Below, piece after piece: positions 1 to 10,769 of a stretch of DNA of 64,000 bases; position 1 is the stretch's first letter; each line of letters opens with the position of its first letter. Both the position numbers and the translations under genes were made by a program. This stretch comes from Xiphydria camelus (taxonomy: Eukaryota > Arthropoda > Insecta > Hymenoptera > Xiphydriidae), in the NCBI GenBank assembly GCA_963678675.1, contig OY783193.1:23615309-23679308 (forward strand), given 5' to 3'. The notes under the pieces were generated by a model, which searched no databases, was not told the origin of the DNA, and saw nothing but the letters and a program-made list of their open reading frames with translations.

Positions 1-1
1 G

Positions 2-374
2 ATTTTATGTTACAGTGACCTAAACAACGCAAAGACTCCAAGAAGAATTTCTCTTAACAATTTATCATTTCAACTTATGAAATCTCACTTAGAGGAAAGG
101 TCTAGAATTCCGTCTTTACCTTCATATATTCAAATATTTTTAATGCGTTACAAACCTTTAGAAGATACACAAAAACATGATGTACCAAGAAAAAAGCGGG
201 AACATTGCACTACTTATATGTAGAAGACAAGAAAATAAATTTACATCACTATTGTGTTACAAATGTGATAATTTTGTCTGTCAAGAACACAGTGGAAAAA
301 AAACATTAAAATACATATATCAAAAACTTGGGGAAAGAAATTTTCGACCTACACATTTATTATGCCAAGCTTGA
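2..374 (+). pseudogene. piggyBac-like transposase, C-terminal remnant
   Basis: The frame starting at base 2 reads a stretch typical of the piggyBac C-terminal region (LMKSHLEER, then RYKPLE and a basic PRKKRE segment) up to a TAG at 221-223. The reading then continues in another frame with CYKC and FVCQEH at 255-290, a C-x2-C-x4-C-x2-H arrangement like the cysteine-rich end domain that binds piggyBac terminal repeats. In the family this protein cuts and pastes DNA at TTAA. The catalytic part lies left of the window. A frame change near 215-225 shows that this copy is dead. The family call rests on motif memory and is fairly secure; the exact end is not. Confidence 0.7.
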
Positions 375-440
375 ATACTTATGTGATCTATGTATGTGTA
401 CACTTACGTACAGAGTATTTAAAAAGTATGTTTTTCTTTT

Positions 441-615
441 CAGCTGTAAGCTGAAATGCACAGAAACTTTCTCCGAAGAAGTCAAAAGCAATATTATATC
501 CAAGTCTTACGCTGGCCAACCAAAGAACGAGAAAGATACATTCTTGATGGGTTTCATAGAAGTAAATGGTTGTAAAAAACATAAGCCCAGCGATATTTGT
601 GCACTAGGGTTATTG
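441..615 (+). pseudogene. Cys-rich transposon-derived coding fragment
   Basis: Directly after a pyrimidine-rich TTTCTTTTCAG (a 3' splice-site-like string at about 431-441), an open frame reads CKLKCTETFSEE and continues for about 50 codons to FIEVNGCKKHKPS. The Cys-x2-Lys-Cys start followed by an Arg/Lys-poor helical stretch resembles the segment at 38690-38830 in the 37811-40754 transposon (CTLKCTEKIQ). It may be a remnant exon of a relative of that element. No catalytic region follows, and function is unknown. Confidence 0.35.
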
Positions 616-618
616 TAA

Positions 619-2116
619 GTGGTAATTTTAAACACAATATCTTGTGTAGGTACGCACTCTCTCTCATCTAACAGTCGCGTCGCACTCAGTTGCTACGTTG
701 CGTCCTATAGCAAATTTGCCTGTAGTACGCGCATCTTCGCTAGCTCCGATAAATTTCAAAGCCTTACAACTCTGATTCATGACCGATTTTTTGCAGGTAG
801 AATTATATCATCGTGTTTGCAATAAAATTATCTTTATTTTCATATATAGTTTAATTGGTAAGCAGATCGGTGCAAATTGCTCATATCAGCTCACCTGTTT
901 ATATAGTTTTAAGGGTAGTCTTGAGCATATTTTATTAGCCTACCCATTCGCGATATATTCTCATTGATGTATTATGTCTCTATTCTATAAAATAGTTTTT
1001 CGGATCGACGACCGACCGAACTATCCGAAACCCACCCCACCAATCGCCCACTGATACATCGGTCCACCTATCGCCTACCGCGGCATCCTCCCATCAACCG
1101 CGTCCCCCCCACCACACGTCGGCCGCCAATGGGATACAGTATGCTATCGATCGTCGATCGGTGCGGAGCAAGCCAGCCAAGCAGATTACTATACGGTAAT
1201 TTTGTATTACATCATGGGTCACCCACGGTTGGCAGGCCCGTCTACCCGTTTGGCCGGCGTTTTGTCGAATTCGAGCGACGCGAAGCGTCGCGAGATAAGT
1301 CCGTTGACCGACCGCCCACGCCGTCCCCTACAAACTTGGGGGAGCACCGCGACAGCGGCGCGGGGGCGATAGCCCCCCGGGGGTTGGCGAGCGAAGCGAG
1401 CAGGGGGCGGATACCCCCTAGTTTGATAAAAAATACTTTTCATCCGGTCAGCAGATCGGTGAAGAACGTCTCTAGTTCGCATCTTAGACTAAAAGTCAAG
1501 GAGAATTGGCACAATCATGGGGAGTGACAATACTTTGAATCATAAATGTATTACCAGTTTTTTACAATAAAGCCTCGAATTTCGGAAGAAACGGCGGAAG
1601 CAAAGTTGTACACCTATTAATAGATAGCAAGTTTTTTACGTAAAAAAACAATGAAGGTAAATAGAAAGCTTTGAGTTCAACTAGTTAATATATTTAGTTT
1701 GTTATCACAGCAATGGCAGGTTTAAGTTATAATAAAACCAAATTTCACTTCTGACGGTAATATTAAGCGGGCCTAGGCTACTGTGGAAAATAACTAGTGC
1801 CCCTTTCTAGGCCAATATGGAACTTAAGAGCATTATCGATACAAGCCCATGTTGTGTTGTGATTACGGGGGTGATTTTCGCGGTTAACGGTAAGTTTTCA
1901 TTCTATTGCGCGTCCCAGTATAATAGGTAAGCATATTAGGTACCGGCAACTTTTACATCCGAAATTGTTTTGCTCAAAATCAGTTTTCTCATGAAAGCCT
2001 ATTCCTCATAGAGAGGCTATGTATGTTGAAGTTAATCGTTATTTTGTTACTGTATATTCAAGATCGAGTGGGGCATTTATACCTACTATGCGCGTAATAA
2101 AAAGATAGATACCCTG
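619..2116. other. Unassigned stretch with a GC-rich island
   Basis: No recognisable gene. Bases about 990-1430 are strikingly GC-rich compared with both sides. They contain repeated GATCGACC-type words and a GGCGAGCGAAGCGAGCAGGG string flanked by C and G runs. Open frames exist on both strands there, but they mirror each other and show no family motif, so I treat them as a composition effect. From 1500 to 2116 the DNA is AT-rich and featureless. Confidence 0.4.
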
Positions 2117-3529
2117 CCCGACTAGAAATCTACCCAGGCATACCTGATTTCCCGTAAGGGCCTGATCAGGATAAGGTCAGGCTCCCCTGAACAAGATATA
2201 CCCAAGCAAGCTCTGATCAGGAAGCAGTAAAGTTTGCCTCAACAGGGCATACCTCAAATGTGCCTGATCAGGGAGAACTCCTGATAAGAGGCTTACCTGA
2301 ATAAAGGTCGGGACATACATTACCGGGCCGTGCCAGGGCCGGGACACGGCCGTCATTCGGCCCTGGCACGGCACGTTAAAGGGTGAGACATACATTAACG
2401 GGCCGTGCCAGGGTCGAACACGGCCGAAGAGGAAGAAATGGTCAGAACCCTTGCACGGCGCGTGTATCTAGGAACCACACATGTCTGTCAGTCGTCAGTT
2501 GTCTTGGAAACTGTTAGGTTGCTAGGCGCTAAAACACGTAAATTACGGAAACACGAGAAGCGCGGCCGGACCGTCACCGTGAAAAAGTAAAACTGAACTA
2601 ACTGGCCCGGCCCGGTGACGGTCTGTTGGCGATGCCCGGTCATGGCCCGGTAAAGTGAGAACAAAAGCATTTGATTCTATTGGACAGATCGACCGCCGGA
2701 CGACGGACGATACTCGGCCGTGCCCCGGCCCTGGCACGGCACGGTAATGTATGTCCCGACCTTAAGGCATACCTGAGACGGCCCTTGAGGATAAACCGCA
2801 TATCATGATTCCCTCACATTTTAATATTGTAATTACACGTTATTTTATCGACAGACGCTTACGTATCCTCCACACAAATGAAGAATAATAAATATTAAAA
2901 TTAATTCACTTCAAAATTTTTGGTAGTCCTTTTGAGCGATTAACAGATTCAAAACAATTCAAACCGGCTTTGACTAAAATTCATTTTGAGATATTTGAAA
3001 TCGATTAAATTCTACTTGACAGATTTGAAAGAAGTTTAATATGTGACATGTGATATTTGTCTTTAAAATTATATCGTGCACCGCATGTAATGCCAAAAAT
3101 TATCTTGAGTCTATTTATTACCAGCTGACTTATGGCAATTTTTTAATTTAAACTCTGCACCATATTATTTGAACGAAAAATTCATTTTGCGCATGCTGTT
3201 TAAATTGTCCCAATGTAAATATCTTGTAAATCATGCTTTCTTAAAAAATATTAGTGATTATCTCGGATATCGACCGTCCCAATAGTTGTTCAGTTTATGA
3301 CAAAGTAAATTATCGTACTTCAAGATACCGACATAACATGATTCCAGGATTTAGTTTTTATATCGTATCAGGGCCTGATCTGACAAGCGTGATCTCTCGG
3401 GTCATGGGAAGGAAATCGCGTTACATCCTTTATCGGGCCCTGATCAGGTAAACATATCAGGGCATGGGCATGAACTCGGGCAAATCTCATTTGGTCCTGA
3501 GGAGAACCTGATTTGAATTTCTAGTCGGG
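2117..3529. mobile_element. Non-autonomous TIR element with CCTGATCAGG subterminal repeats
   Basis: The ends are a 13-bp inverted repeat, CCCGACTAGAAAT at 2117-2129 and its complement at 3517-3529. Near both ends the palindrome CTGATCAGG recurs (about 2161, 2212, 2263 and 3428), a pattern often used as transposase-binding sites. No coding region is visible, so movement would need a transposase supplied from elsewhere. A separate MITE (2305-2762) has inserted into its left half. I could not identify a target-site duplication or superfamily. Confidence 0.6.
2305..2762. mobile_element. PIF-Harbinger-type MITE with TAA target duplication
   Basis: The termini are inverted repeats starting AGGTCGGGACATACATTACC, followed by GC-rich GGCCGTGCCAGGGCC blocks. 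They are bounded by TAA at 2302-2304 and 2763-2765. A 3-bp TWA duplication is the PIF-Harbinger hallmark. The GC-rich arms also repeat internally near 2388-2425. It is nested in the 2117-3529 element. Confidence 0.65.
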
Positions 3530-4116
3530 TGAACTTAGTCGCGCGGGGCGTAACTTACTCTTGTACTTTAAGCGGAAATATCTCAGAAACCGTTCAATGG
3601 ATGGGCATTTCATCTTATACATTTCTTATTAGTCTCGATAAACTCTATAATTTGTATGAGAATAAAAATATTAAGTTTCGTATGAAAAAATGGAGGTTAC
3701 TCTCATACCTTGTAAACAATATAGGAACTGATCCGAATATGGGCTCTGTACTTAATATGGGCCCCTGGTTTATTTACTTAACAAATAACGCTATTTACCT
3801 GAAGGTGTGTAAATTTAAGCTAGCACAGCCGCCACACAAACATCGCCCGTTTTTGTCTTCATTCCACATGGTGTTTGTCCAAGGTGCGGCTTTGTTTGTT
3901 TTCTGTTTACCGAACATTTTGCAGTGTAAGTTTCATTATCTTTATTTTCATATTTTCTGTTATTAGTTCATAACAACTTTTGCTTAATCTAACAGAAGGA
4001 AAGGTTAAAAATGAATTCTTGCACATGTTCTCATCATATAAAAAAAAGTATCTATGTTAAAACCTAATTTTTTAATTCATTGTATATGTGTGGAATATAG
4101 GCCCCCCTGTGTTATT
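3530..4116. other. Unassigned AT-rich stretch
   Basis: There is a 145-codon open frame here without any recognisable motif. A string at about 3720-3745 (AACTGATCCGAATATGGGC) recurs inverted near 11185-11215, so at least part of it is dispersed repeat. Nothing else is supported. Confidence 0.3.
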
Positions 4117-4358
4117 TGAATATGGACAATGTTTAGGGACATCTCTGTAGAAGTACGCCTATGTGTACGATTTTTGTCACTACTTTGCAATGATTCTATC
4201 ACTTTTCACTTTGGAATATGTTTACGTATACGTTAATTGAATATGGACAATATTCCGGGACATCTCTGTAGAAGAACCCCTATGTGTACGATTTTTGTCA
4301 CTAGTTTGCAATATTTCTATCATTGTTCACTTTGGAATATGTTTACGTATACGTTCTT
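4117..4358. repeat. Tandem duplication, period 121 bp
   Basis: Two adjacent units each begin TGAATATGGACAAT (4117 and 4238) and end in TATGTTTACGTATACGTT. They differ by a few substitutions, which indicates an old local duplication. Confidence 0.85.
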
Positions 4359-5170
4359 GTTCTAGAAAGAGTTTAGCTTTAGTTTTATAAAAGAGAGGGC
4401 CCATATTTGGTACCTTCTGAACCAACTGAAGAAAGTCGCATCACTTTAAAAATGTTGTTATCACGTATAGGGGAGGAGAGGGCAAAGAGGACCTATGGGG
4501 CGAATGGGACCGGGCCGATTAATAAGTTACTATAAACGTTATCAACACCCCGGGGTCTTAAACTTGTAGAGTAGGAGGCTCCCACGGTAACTAGCATATG
4601 CTTATTGACGCTGCACGTATAGTGAATAAGTTGTGATAAAAAAAGTAAAATAGCGGTAAGAGTGATCGAAGAATATTTGATTTTCAAATGCCCGTAGCTT
4701 CTTACAAATAATAGCTATTAATTTTGGACTCCATGTCGTAAAAACTACATGCTTTGATATAATTTTTGAGATGTCGATCAATACATAACCTCCAAGGATA
4801 TGCCGGTAACGAATATTATTGCACTAATGGACTTTTGGGGCGAGGAGGACCAGATCAAATCAGGCGATTAGGACCGGTTCTTATCGGTCCTTTATCCTTG
4901 AAATGTTCCCGAGTCGAAAAATAAAGTCTATTAAAAGCCTGTTATATCCTAAAGAAAACCCGTATTGAGCCTCTTTTAGCCTATGCTAAAACTTAAGTCC
5001 TCTACTGAGACTAAATAACCTATTTATAAATCCGTATTTGAGCCTCGAGGTCCTTCAAGCTACGTATAATCGAGTCAAAGCCTACTTATCACCTCAATGT
5101 CCTACAGATTTTACTAAATTTTAAATCAATATAAAACCTTCAAATCCTAAGTTGGAAATAATAAAAGGCA
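4359..5170. other. Unassigned noncoding stretch
   Basis: No gene seen. A purine-rich GGGGAGGAGAGGGC segment lies at about 4466-4510 and a similar AGGAGGACC phrase at about 4845. The rest is AT-rich. Confidence 0.3.
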
Positions 5171-5250
5171 AATACAAGGTTGTGCCGGCAGCTTAGCGAA
5201 TAGATGTCATAAAAATCCGCAGCGTGGCGTGCGCATCGCCTCAGCTCTAT
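5171..5250 (+). repeat. Dispersed repeat C, 3' fragment
   Basis: The segment from CAAGGTTGTGCCGGCAGC through CATAAAAATCCGC and GCGTGCGCATCGCC recurs at 22505-22590 and, with an insertion, at 31515-31710. This copy supplies the empty-site sequence (CTTAGCGAATAGATGTC) that dates the 112-bp insertion at 31540. Confidence 0.75.
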
Positions 5251-5259
5251 ACAAGTCTT

Positions 5260-6665
5260 GTATTATGCTTCTTCGTAGAGCCAATTGAAACTAATACCAC
5301 CGGAATCAAATTCAGAGAAACTGGTATCGGAGTTTCACTTCTTCTGCGTGTGGCGGCCACACGTTTTGTTGTTTTTTTTTTCACCCTCAACTGTGCTCAG
5401 ATCCATCAATGCTTGATTGTGTGAATTTAATTCTTTCTCTCCATCCTCGATTTTGTTCTGTACTATTTAGTTTTCGGTACCTGGTACCTTCGTCATCGCT
5501 TTCTTTACACGTTGCCTCTCACGAAACTCTTTTGCCCGTTGTTTTCCTGTTTTTGCCATAATAATTTTAATATAACACACACGCGAAAGAATGTTCAGTG
5601 TTCATTGACGTTTACGAAATGGAAAGTTTATTTAACACGTTGCCTGTCACTGTACTATTTCGACCGTTCTATGGCCTTTTTTGCAATAATAATTATAAAT
5701 TAACACACACACACGCGCGCGCGAAAGAATGTACATGCACGGTGGTTACTCGAGAAAAGTCGCGACTCCGATCGCAGACTATACGAGCTCGGTAGCCCGA
5801 AGAAACCCTCTCGAGCAACACAAACCAGACCTCCTCTGCACAGTCTAAACAGCGATTGATTTTTGCTTAATTTATTCTTCAGTTTCAAATTAATAACTAT
5901 AACATGTGCGATCAAGAGTAGATCTCCTCGAGGTCGTAAATCCCGAAGGCACTACTGCGTGACACGACTGGTAGATTTAAACCGTATCGGTTATTTGAAA
6001 TGATTTAACACTGCACTCACAATATTACTGGCGATTATATTGGATTCAAAGAGATACAGTAATTCCGTGATGTAGCCGTGGTTTACAATTAGATACAATG
6101 CGAGGTTGTTTTGAGGGAAAGGTGTGGGACTGCGAACGCATTCGCAACCCCCATTCACCAAAACATACCGCCCGCCTCGCTGTTGCGACCGATGTACAGA
6201 TTAAAAATAGATTAGTGCGTTACTTAGGTTGCGATAATAGTGAGCGGTAAGAAATGACGTAGAAGTCCCCTTTGCGATGGAACACATATATTGCGAGGCT
6301 GGCTCGCGAGGACGCCGCGCAAGGCAGCCTCAAGACATTTTTGCCTCGGAATATGTAGACAAACGAACGGCGGCAGCTTCACTAGGCAAGGCGATCCAGC
6401 ACGTGGCACGCTTCGCGCGGCGGCTTCGCGAGCCAGCCTCGCAAAGTCGACACATGGCTTTAACGTACGCACGGTCGGGAGCGGTGGAACGGGGCAGGAT
6501 CGCGGGCGGTGGAATGGGGCAGAGTCGACAGCGTATTGGGACAGGGTCGAGTATGAGTGAGACACGGTCGAGAGCGGTAGAGTGTGTGGGTTTCGTTACG
6601 ATTTTCGTCTCCTCGGGCGCGCATTCAGTACCCTCCGCAAAGAAGTTTCACTTCAAAAAGTTAGG
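5260..6665 (-). repeat. Dispersed repeat H, copy 1 (Helitron-like, inverted)
   Basis: This segment reappears in reverse at 47800-49090 and 49700-50700. Shared landmarks include the CA/CG microsatellite, the AGAGTAGATCTCCTCGAGG block and the GCGAGGCTGGCTCGCGAGG block. It carries the Helitron-like N-terminal frame (5385-5559). At the inner end is an AAGTTTCACTTC string followed by a CGTGTGGC/GCCACACG hairpin (about 5348-5365). A GTACCCTC-x-GCAAAGAAG end block sits at about 6629-6650. Helitron affiliation is inferred only from the ORF and the hairpin. At about 6446-6480 this copy holds the unfilled version of the site occupied by a MITE at 47819. Confidence 0.6.
5385..5559 (-). pseudogene. Helitron-like N-terminal ORF fragment
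   Basis: From an ATG at 5559 the frame begins MAKTGKQRAKEF and a very basic helix, as in the copies at 48999 and 50399. Here the frame breaks after about 25 codons, by a small change near the GGTACCTGGTACC string. The KTSTERxRxWR segment that follows in the 50399 copy is out of frame. Similar basic openings precede a Cys-rich finger in Helitron Rep/helicase proteins. It is not functional here. Confidence 0.5.
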
Positions 6666-6725
6666 TCGTACTGAGAATAATAACTCCGAATTTCGTTCAT
6701 CGCGCCAGAACAGCTGTCAAAACGA

Positions 6726-6925
6726 NNNNNNNNNNNNNNNNNNNNNNNNNNNNNNNNNNNNNNNNNNNNNNNNNNNNNNNNNNNNNNNNNNNNNNNNNNN
6801 NNNNNNNNNNNNNNNNNNNNNNNNNNNNNNNNNNNNNNNNNNNNNNNNNNNNNNNNNNNNNNNNNNNNNNNNNNNNNNNNNNNNNNNNNNNNNNNNNNNN
6901 NNNNNNNNNNNNNNNNNNNNNNNNN
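6726..6925. other. Assembly gap of 200 N
   Basis: Exactly 200 undetermined bases. Sequence on the two sides need not be a fixed distance apart. Apparent reading frames crossing it are artefacts. Confidence 0.99.
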
Positions 6926-7523
6926 TAATACCGGAGAGCAAGCAGAGTTGTACTCTGGGTGCAATAGCGTGGTTTTGAAATGTGCACTCCCTTTATTTAG
7001 TAAATACAGAAAATTCTACGCGATTTTTAACGTAATATGATAATGTTGCGATATTTTAAAATAGATTATATATTATTTTTAAGAAGTAATTTATCTTTCT
7101 GTAGCGTGTTGCAAATTATGTACAATTTCCAGAAGCAAAGCTTCAACACTGTCTTTCGATAACCGAAAACGCGTAATGAAATCCAAATCATTCAAAGTTT
7201 GGAAATAATTAATTCGTTCCTTAATTAAATGTGGCCTTCTATCAATTTCGATACTATTTTCATCATCAGATGATGATAAAATATCGTCGTAAAATAAATT
7301 CATGTCCGATATAGTATTGCACAGCAGTGAAATTTCGACTTTGAGGTTATGTTGATCCACGTTAATCACTGGTTAGGTTCCTAATCGGCCAAAAATGGCT
7401 GATTAAGTTCAACGGTGATTATCTCACTTTAATCATGGTTTAAAAATTGGTGGAACGCAAGAGCATGATTAAATTAAGCTAATCGGGAATTAACAATTTA
7501 ATCAGAGTTGGTGGTTTCGGCCC
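6926..7523 (-). mobile_element. PIF-Harbinger element, one end present
   Basis: The right end reads, inward on the minus strand, GGGCCGAAACCACCAACTCTG from 7523. It is followed outside by TTA (7524-7526), matching the GGGCCGG-type termini and TWA target of Harbinger MITEs such as 14207-14334. It holds the HARBI1-like fragment at 7091-7369 in the expected orientation. The other end is lost in or beyond the gap. Confidence 0.6.
7091..7369 (-). pseudogene. HARBI1-like PIF-Harbinger nuclease, N-terminal fragment
   Basis: The 92-codon frame ends in a block typical of the N-terminal helical region of Harbinger nucleases: RINYFQTLNDLDFITRFRL followed by SKDSVEALLLEIVHNL. An acidic DDILSSSDDE stretch precedes it. 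The DDE catalytic domain is absent, because the frame stops at 7091 shortly after the helical domain. The element is therefore truncated or internally deleted. Intact relatives cut and paste DNA with a 3-bp TWA duplication. Confidence 0.7.
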
Positions 7524-7664
7524 TTAGTAGGAGAAAATTGGGAATAAATTTCACAAGATTAGGAAATGTGGGAAATTTCAATAAATAATAGGACAAGAAC
7601 GCAATGTTGGATTAAAAGGAAATTTGAGAATTTATTATAAATGGTAAAGTACTACATAAAAAAC

Positions 7665-7885
7665 AAAACAAAACGTGTGGCCGCCACGCGCGGAAGAAGT
7701 GAAACTTCGATACCGATGGGTTGAAAAGAAAACTAAACGACTAATCAACAATAATAATACCCTGACATTTCCAGATAATTTAGTTCATGGTATTATTATT
7801 GTTGCTTACTCGTTTAGTTTTCTTTTCAACCCATCGGTATCGAAGTTTCACTTCTTCCGCGCTTGGCGGCCACACGTTTTGTTTT
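7665..7885. repeat. Hairpin-forming inverted repeat, about 220 bp
   Basis: Arms of about 97 bp (roughly 7665-7760 and 7788-7885) are near-perfect complements around a 25-bp loop. The outer ends contain the CGTGTGGCGGCCACACG hairpin and GAAGTGAAACTTCG blocks shared with the ends of repeat H (5335-5370 and 50650-50690). It is therefore probably a snap-back derivative of that family. Confidence 0.75.
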
Positions 7886-8339
7886 CTTTTTTTCTATTAC
7901 CTGGCGCATCGGTTTGACTGAACGGGGAAGTTGAGTGCGCGGCGAGAGGTTAACTACATAAAGGGCCTCATACACGTTCAGTCGGCCGGCCGGTCGTGGA
8001 CTGTCTGTCCGACTGTCAGTCGACCGTCAGTCCTGGCCGGCCGCAGGTTATCGATAGGATAAAACCCCCAGTGATTGGCCTTTTAAACAGACAAAATTAT
8101 ACAGTAATTGGCTTATCGTTTCCTCTTTCTATCGAATGCATTTGTTATGAGAGGGGGCCAATCATTATCGCATGGCCAATGACTGTATCGTTTACCTTAC
8201 TCAAACTATACCTACAATTTTGTTCACCGAATGCGTCCGTCAGTTCTCTACCGGCTTCGCGATAGTAGCATAACGATTTTACATTGAGAGTATAAATATG
8301 TCGCAAAAAAAATACGCAGCTATGCACTTGTTAGTTTGA

Positions 8340-8738
8340 CAAACCGGCAGAGGAAACGAAAAGAGACAAATTTGGATGAAAGAGTGGTTAAAGAAATGCA
8401 CTTTATCTCATGTGGGGCTCGTACGTGAACTTCGTCAATCCAGTGTAAGTGATTTGAAAAATTTCCTGAGGATGGACGAGAATTGTTTCCAGTGCTTGCT
8501 AAATTTGGTAAAGCCATATATTACGAAAAAGGACACCGTAATGCGGCAAGCAATTACCGCAGAAGAACGGCTTTTGGTGACCCTGAGATATTTGGCAACA
8601 GGGTGCAGTATGGAGGATTTAAAATTCAGCGCAATTATTTCGCCACAAGCTCTGGGAAAAATTATCCCAGAGACTTGCAAATATATATATTTGACGTTGA
8701 AGGAGGAATATTTAAAGGCAAAGTGTAAAAATATATAG
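8340..8738 (+). pseudogene. PIF-Harbinger transposase, N-terminal half
   Basis: The reading runs from QIWMKEWLKKC through LVRELR, DLKNFLRMDENCFQCLL, RQAITAEERLLVTLRYLATG, SMEDLKFS and ISPQALGKIIPETCKYI to a stop at 8738. This is the characteristic helical N-terminal part of plant-PIF and insect Harbinger transposases. A TGA at about 8338 limits it upstream. The DDE_Tnp_4 catalytic half is missing, replaced by AT-rich DNA and a (TA)n run. This is an internally deleted, non-autonomous copy. Confidence 0.8.
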
Positions 8739-8751
8739 AAATATATTTAAG

Positions 8752-8754
<3 letters not shown>

Positions 8755-8783
<29 letters not shown>
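8755..8783. repeat. (TA)n microsatellite
   Basis: An uninterrupted run of about 14 TA units lies right after the broken Harbinger frame. Confidence 0.95.
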
Positions 8784-9290
8784 TCCAAAATATTAATGAA
8801 CATTAAACTGATACCTAGGATCTATTAATAAAAGTAATATTTAAAATTTATTAACAAAATAGGAATAAAAAAAGATAGCGATATATATTACAATAGGTAT
8901 ACAGATATAAGTAATGCGGGAGACGGATTATTTCGTCCCGTCCGGTGATTAACCTTTCCGAGAAAGGGCGTGGTTGCAAGGTCATAAAATTTCAGACTGG
9001 AGTAAAATTTTTCCGTCAGTCCGTCGCCGGACGAATCCCTGTCGGTGAACTCCAACACGCGTTTAATTTTATTAATCAACAGGCCCCCGGCAGGTAGCGC
9101 GACTTCTCATTTAAATTTGTGTGCGTAGAGGAAAGCGGCCGGCCGACTGAACGTGCATAGGTACCTTAACTTTGTGTGTGCGGCCGGTCGGCCAGGACTG
9201 ACGGCCGACTGACAGTCGGCCTGCAGGCCACGGCCGGCCGGCCGACTGAACGTGTATGGGGACCTTTAGTCCAGTAAAGATATCATTTTT

Positions 9291-10562
9291 CAAAAAAATA
9301 ATTGCGGGCAGGCTAATTTTTTGAGGGTCGGTGGAGGGGTGCCTCCCGAGTCTCCAGCCAAAAAATCACACTCCGCAACCCCTGCAAAGGGGTGCAATAG
9401 GGGTGGTTTCTTATTTTTTTTTGTTTTTGAAATTTTTTTCCTACTTGTAGAGAATAATATTCTCTACAACTTTGCCTAATAAAATTTTTTTTTAACTTTT
9501 ATTTTGAACAGTCCAGCGCCCATTATACGGGAAAACATTCACCATAAGGTAGGTGCGGGTAATAAGGCCTAGCTAAGGGAGATTTGAAATAAAATAAAAA
9601 CTATGTAGCCGAATCAACAAATTTTAACGATAATTAAACCTATAGATCAATTACTAGAAAATATAAACAAGAAAGAGCAACTTCTGCCGTAAACAAAAAC
9701 AAAACTAAACATTAAAAAAAACCCTGTCTGAAGGTCTTATTATACTATAGTAGGGTAATAAGGCTTATGACTTTAACATATATAAAAAATCAAAATAGGC
9801 ACCTTTAATTTGGCAATTGAGATCAATAATAATAAATACGCATTAATCATGCCTAAAGTCTTAAAAATAACAAATTTCTTTGTTTAACAGCCATCAGGAC
9901 ACTCAAAATTATCTATATCATCTGCTGACAAACCGACGCACTCCTCATGATACCACTTCGTTGTTAAACAAAGAAATTTGTTATTTTTAAGACTTTAGGC
10001 ATGATTAATGCATATTTATTATTATTGATCTCAATTGCCAAATTAAAGGTGCCTATTTTGATTTTTTATATATGTTAAAGTCATAAGCCTTATTACCCTA
10101 CTATAGTATAATAAGACCTACTGACAGGGTTTTTTTTTAATGTTTAGTTTTGTTTTTGTTTACGGCAGAAGTTGCACTTTCTTGTTTATATTTTCTAGTA
10201 ATTGATCTATAGGTTTAATTATCATTAAAATTTGTTGATTCGGATACATAGTTTTTATTTTATTTCAAATCTCCCTTAGCTAGGCCTTATTACCCGCACC
10301 TACCTTATGGTGAATTTTTTCCCGTATAATGGACGCTGGACTGTTCAAAATAAAAGTTAAAACAAAATTTTATTAGGCAAAGTTGTAGAGAATATTATTC
10401 TCTACAAGTAGGAAAAAAATTTCAAAAACAAAAAAAAAATAAGAAACCACCCCTATTGCACCCCTTTGCAGGGGTTGCGGAGTGTGATTTTTTGGCTGGA
10501 GACTCGGGAGGCACCCCTCCACCAACCCTCAAAAAATTGGCCTGCCCGCTATTATTTTTTTG
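9291..10562. mobile_element. 1.27-kb foldback element
   Basis: Two arms of about 595 bp (9291-9886 and 9967-10562) are inverted complements with few mismatches. They run from CAAAAAAATAAT at the outer ends to TTAAACAAAG around an 80-bp central loop. The outer arm contains GGGGTGGTTTC and GAGAATATTATTCTC palindromes. The loop carries the end of a reading frame with a PHD-like finger. The transposase family is unknown, and no convincing target duplication is visible because flanks are themselves repeats. Confidence 0.85.
9884..9966 (-). pseudogene. PHD-finger-like C-terminus in the foldback loop
   Basis: On the minus strand the loop reads KWYHEECVGLSADDID, then FECPDGC and a TAA at 9884-9886. 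W-x-H-x2-C-V-G-L followed by C-P-x2-C is the C-terminal half of a PHD zinc finger, as found at the very end of several DNA-transposon transposases. The upstream half would lie inside the duplicated arm and is not present. This is probably the 3' end of the parental transposase caught when the arm was inverted. Confidence 0.6.
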
Positions 10563-10600
10563 CACCCCCTATATAGAGAGGGTCTAGTTTTACTGTACTA

Positions 10601-10760
10601 CCTCTGGCGATAGCGGTGGAATGGGGCAGAGTCGAAAGCGCTGTATGAGTGAGGCACGGTCGAGAGCGCTGGAGTGTGTAGGTTTCGTTACGGTTTTTCG
10701 TCTGAGCGAGTGCGATTTTTAGTACCCTCAGCAAAGAAGTTTCACTTCAAAAAAACTGTT
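10601..10760 (+). repeat. Repeat H end block
   Basis: The GGTGGAATGGGGCAGAGTCG to GTTTCACTTCAAAAA block also occurs at about 6505-6660 and, inverted, at 44270-44440. It marks one terminus of the H family. The 9291-10562 foldback directly abuts this truncated copy. Confidence 0.7.
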
Positions 10761-10769
10761 GAACATGAG

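Larger units (their letters stand above)
7961..9267 (+). mobile_element. PIF-Harbinger element with truncated transposase
   Basis: The inverted ends share CATACACGTTCAGTCGGCCG (from 7969 on the left and near 9256 inward on the right), with GGCCGG-rich arms. The interior holds a transposase fragment in plus orientation (8340-8738) followed by a TA microsatellite. The right arm has a partial duplication at about 9137-9160. The ends do not show a clean TWA duplication, so the exact boundaries are uncertain by a few bases. Confidence 0.65.

Noticed and set aside
1129..1527. 132-codon frame in the GC-rich island
   Set aside because: Mirrored by a minus-strand frame; composition artefact.
3529..3966. 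145-codon plus-strand open frame
   Set aside because: No domain, weak start context, AT-rich, overlaps dispersed repeat sequence; likely chance.
6277..6987. Open frames crossing the N gap
   Set aside because: Their length comes from untranslated N bases; flanks belong to repeat H.
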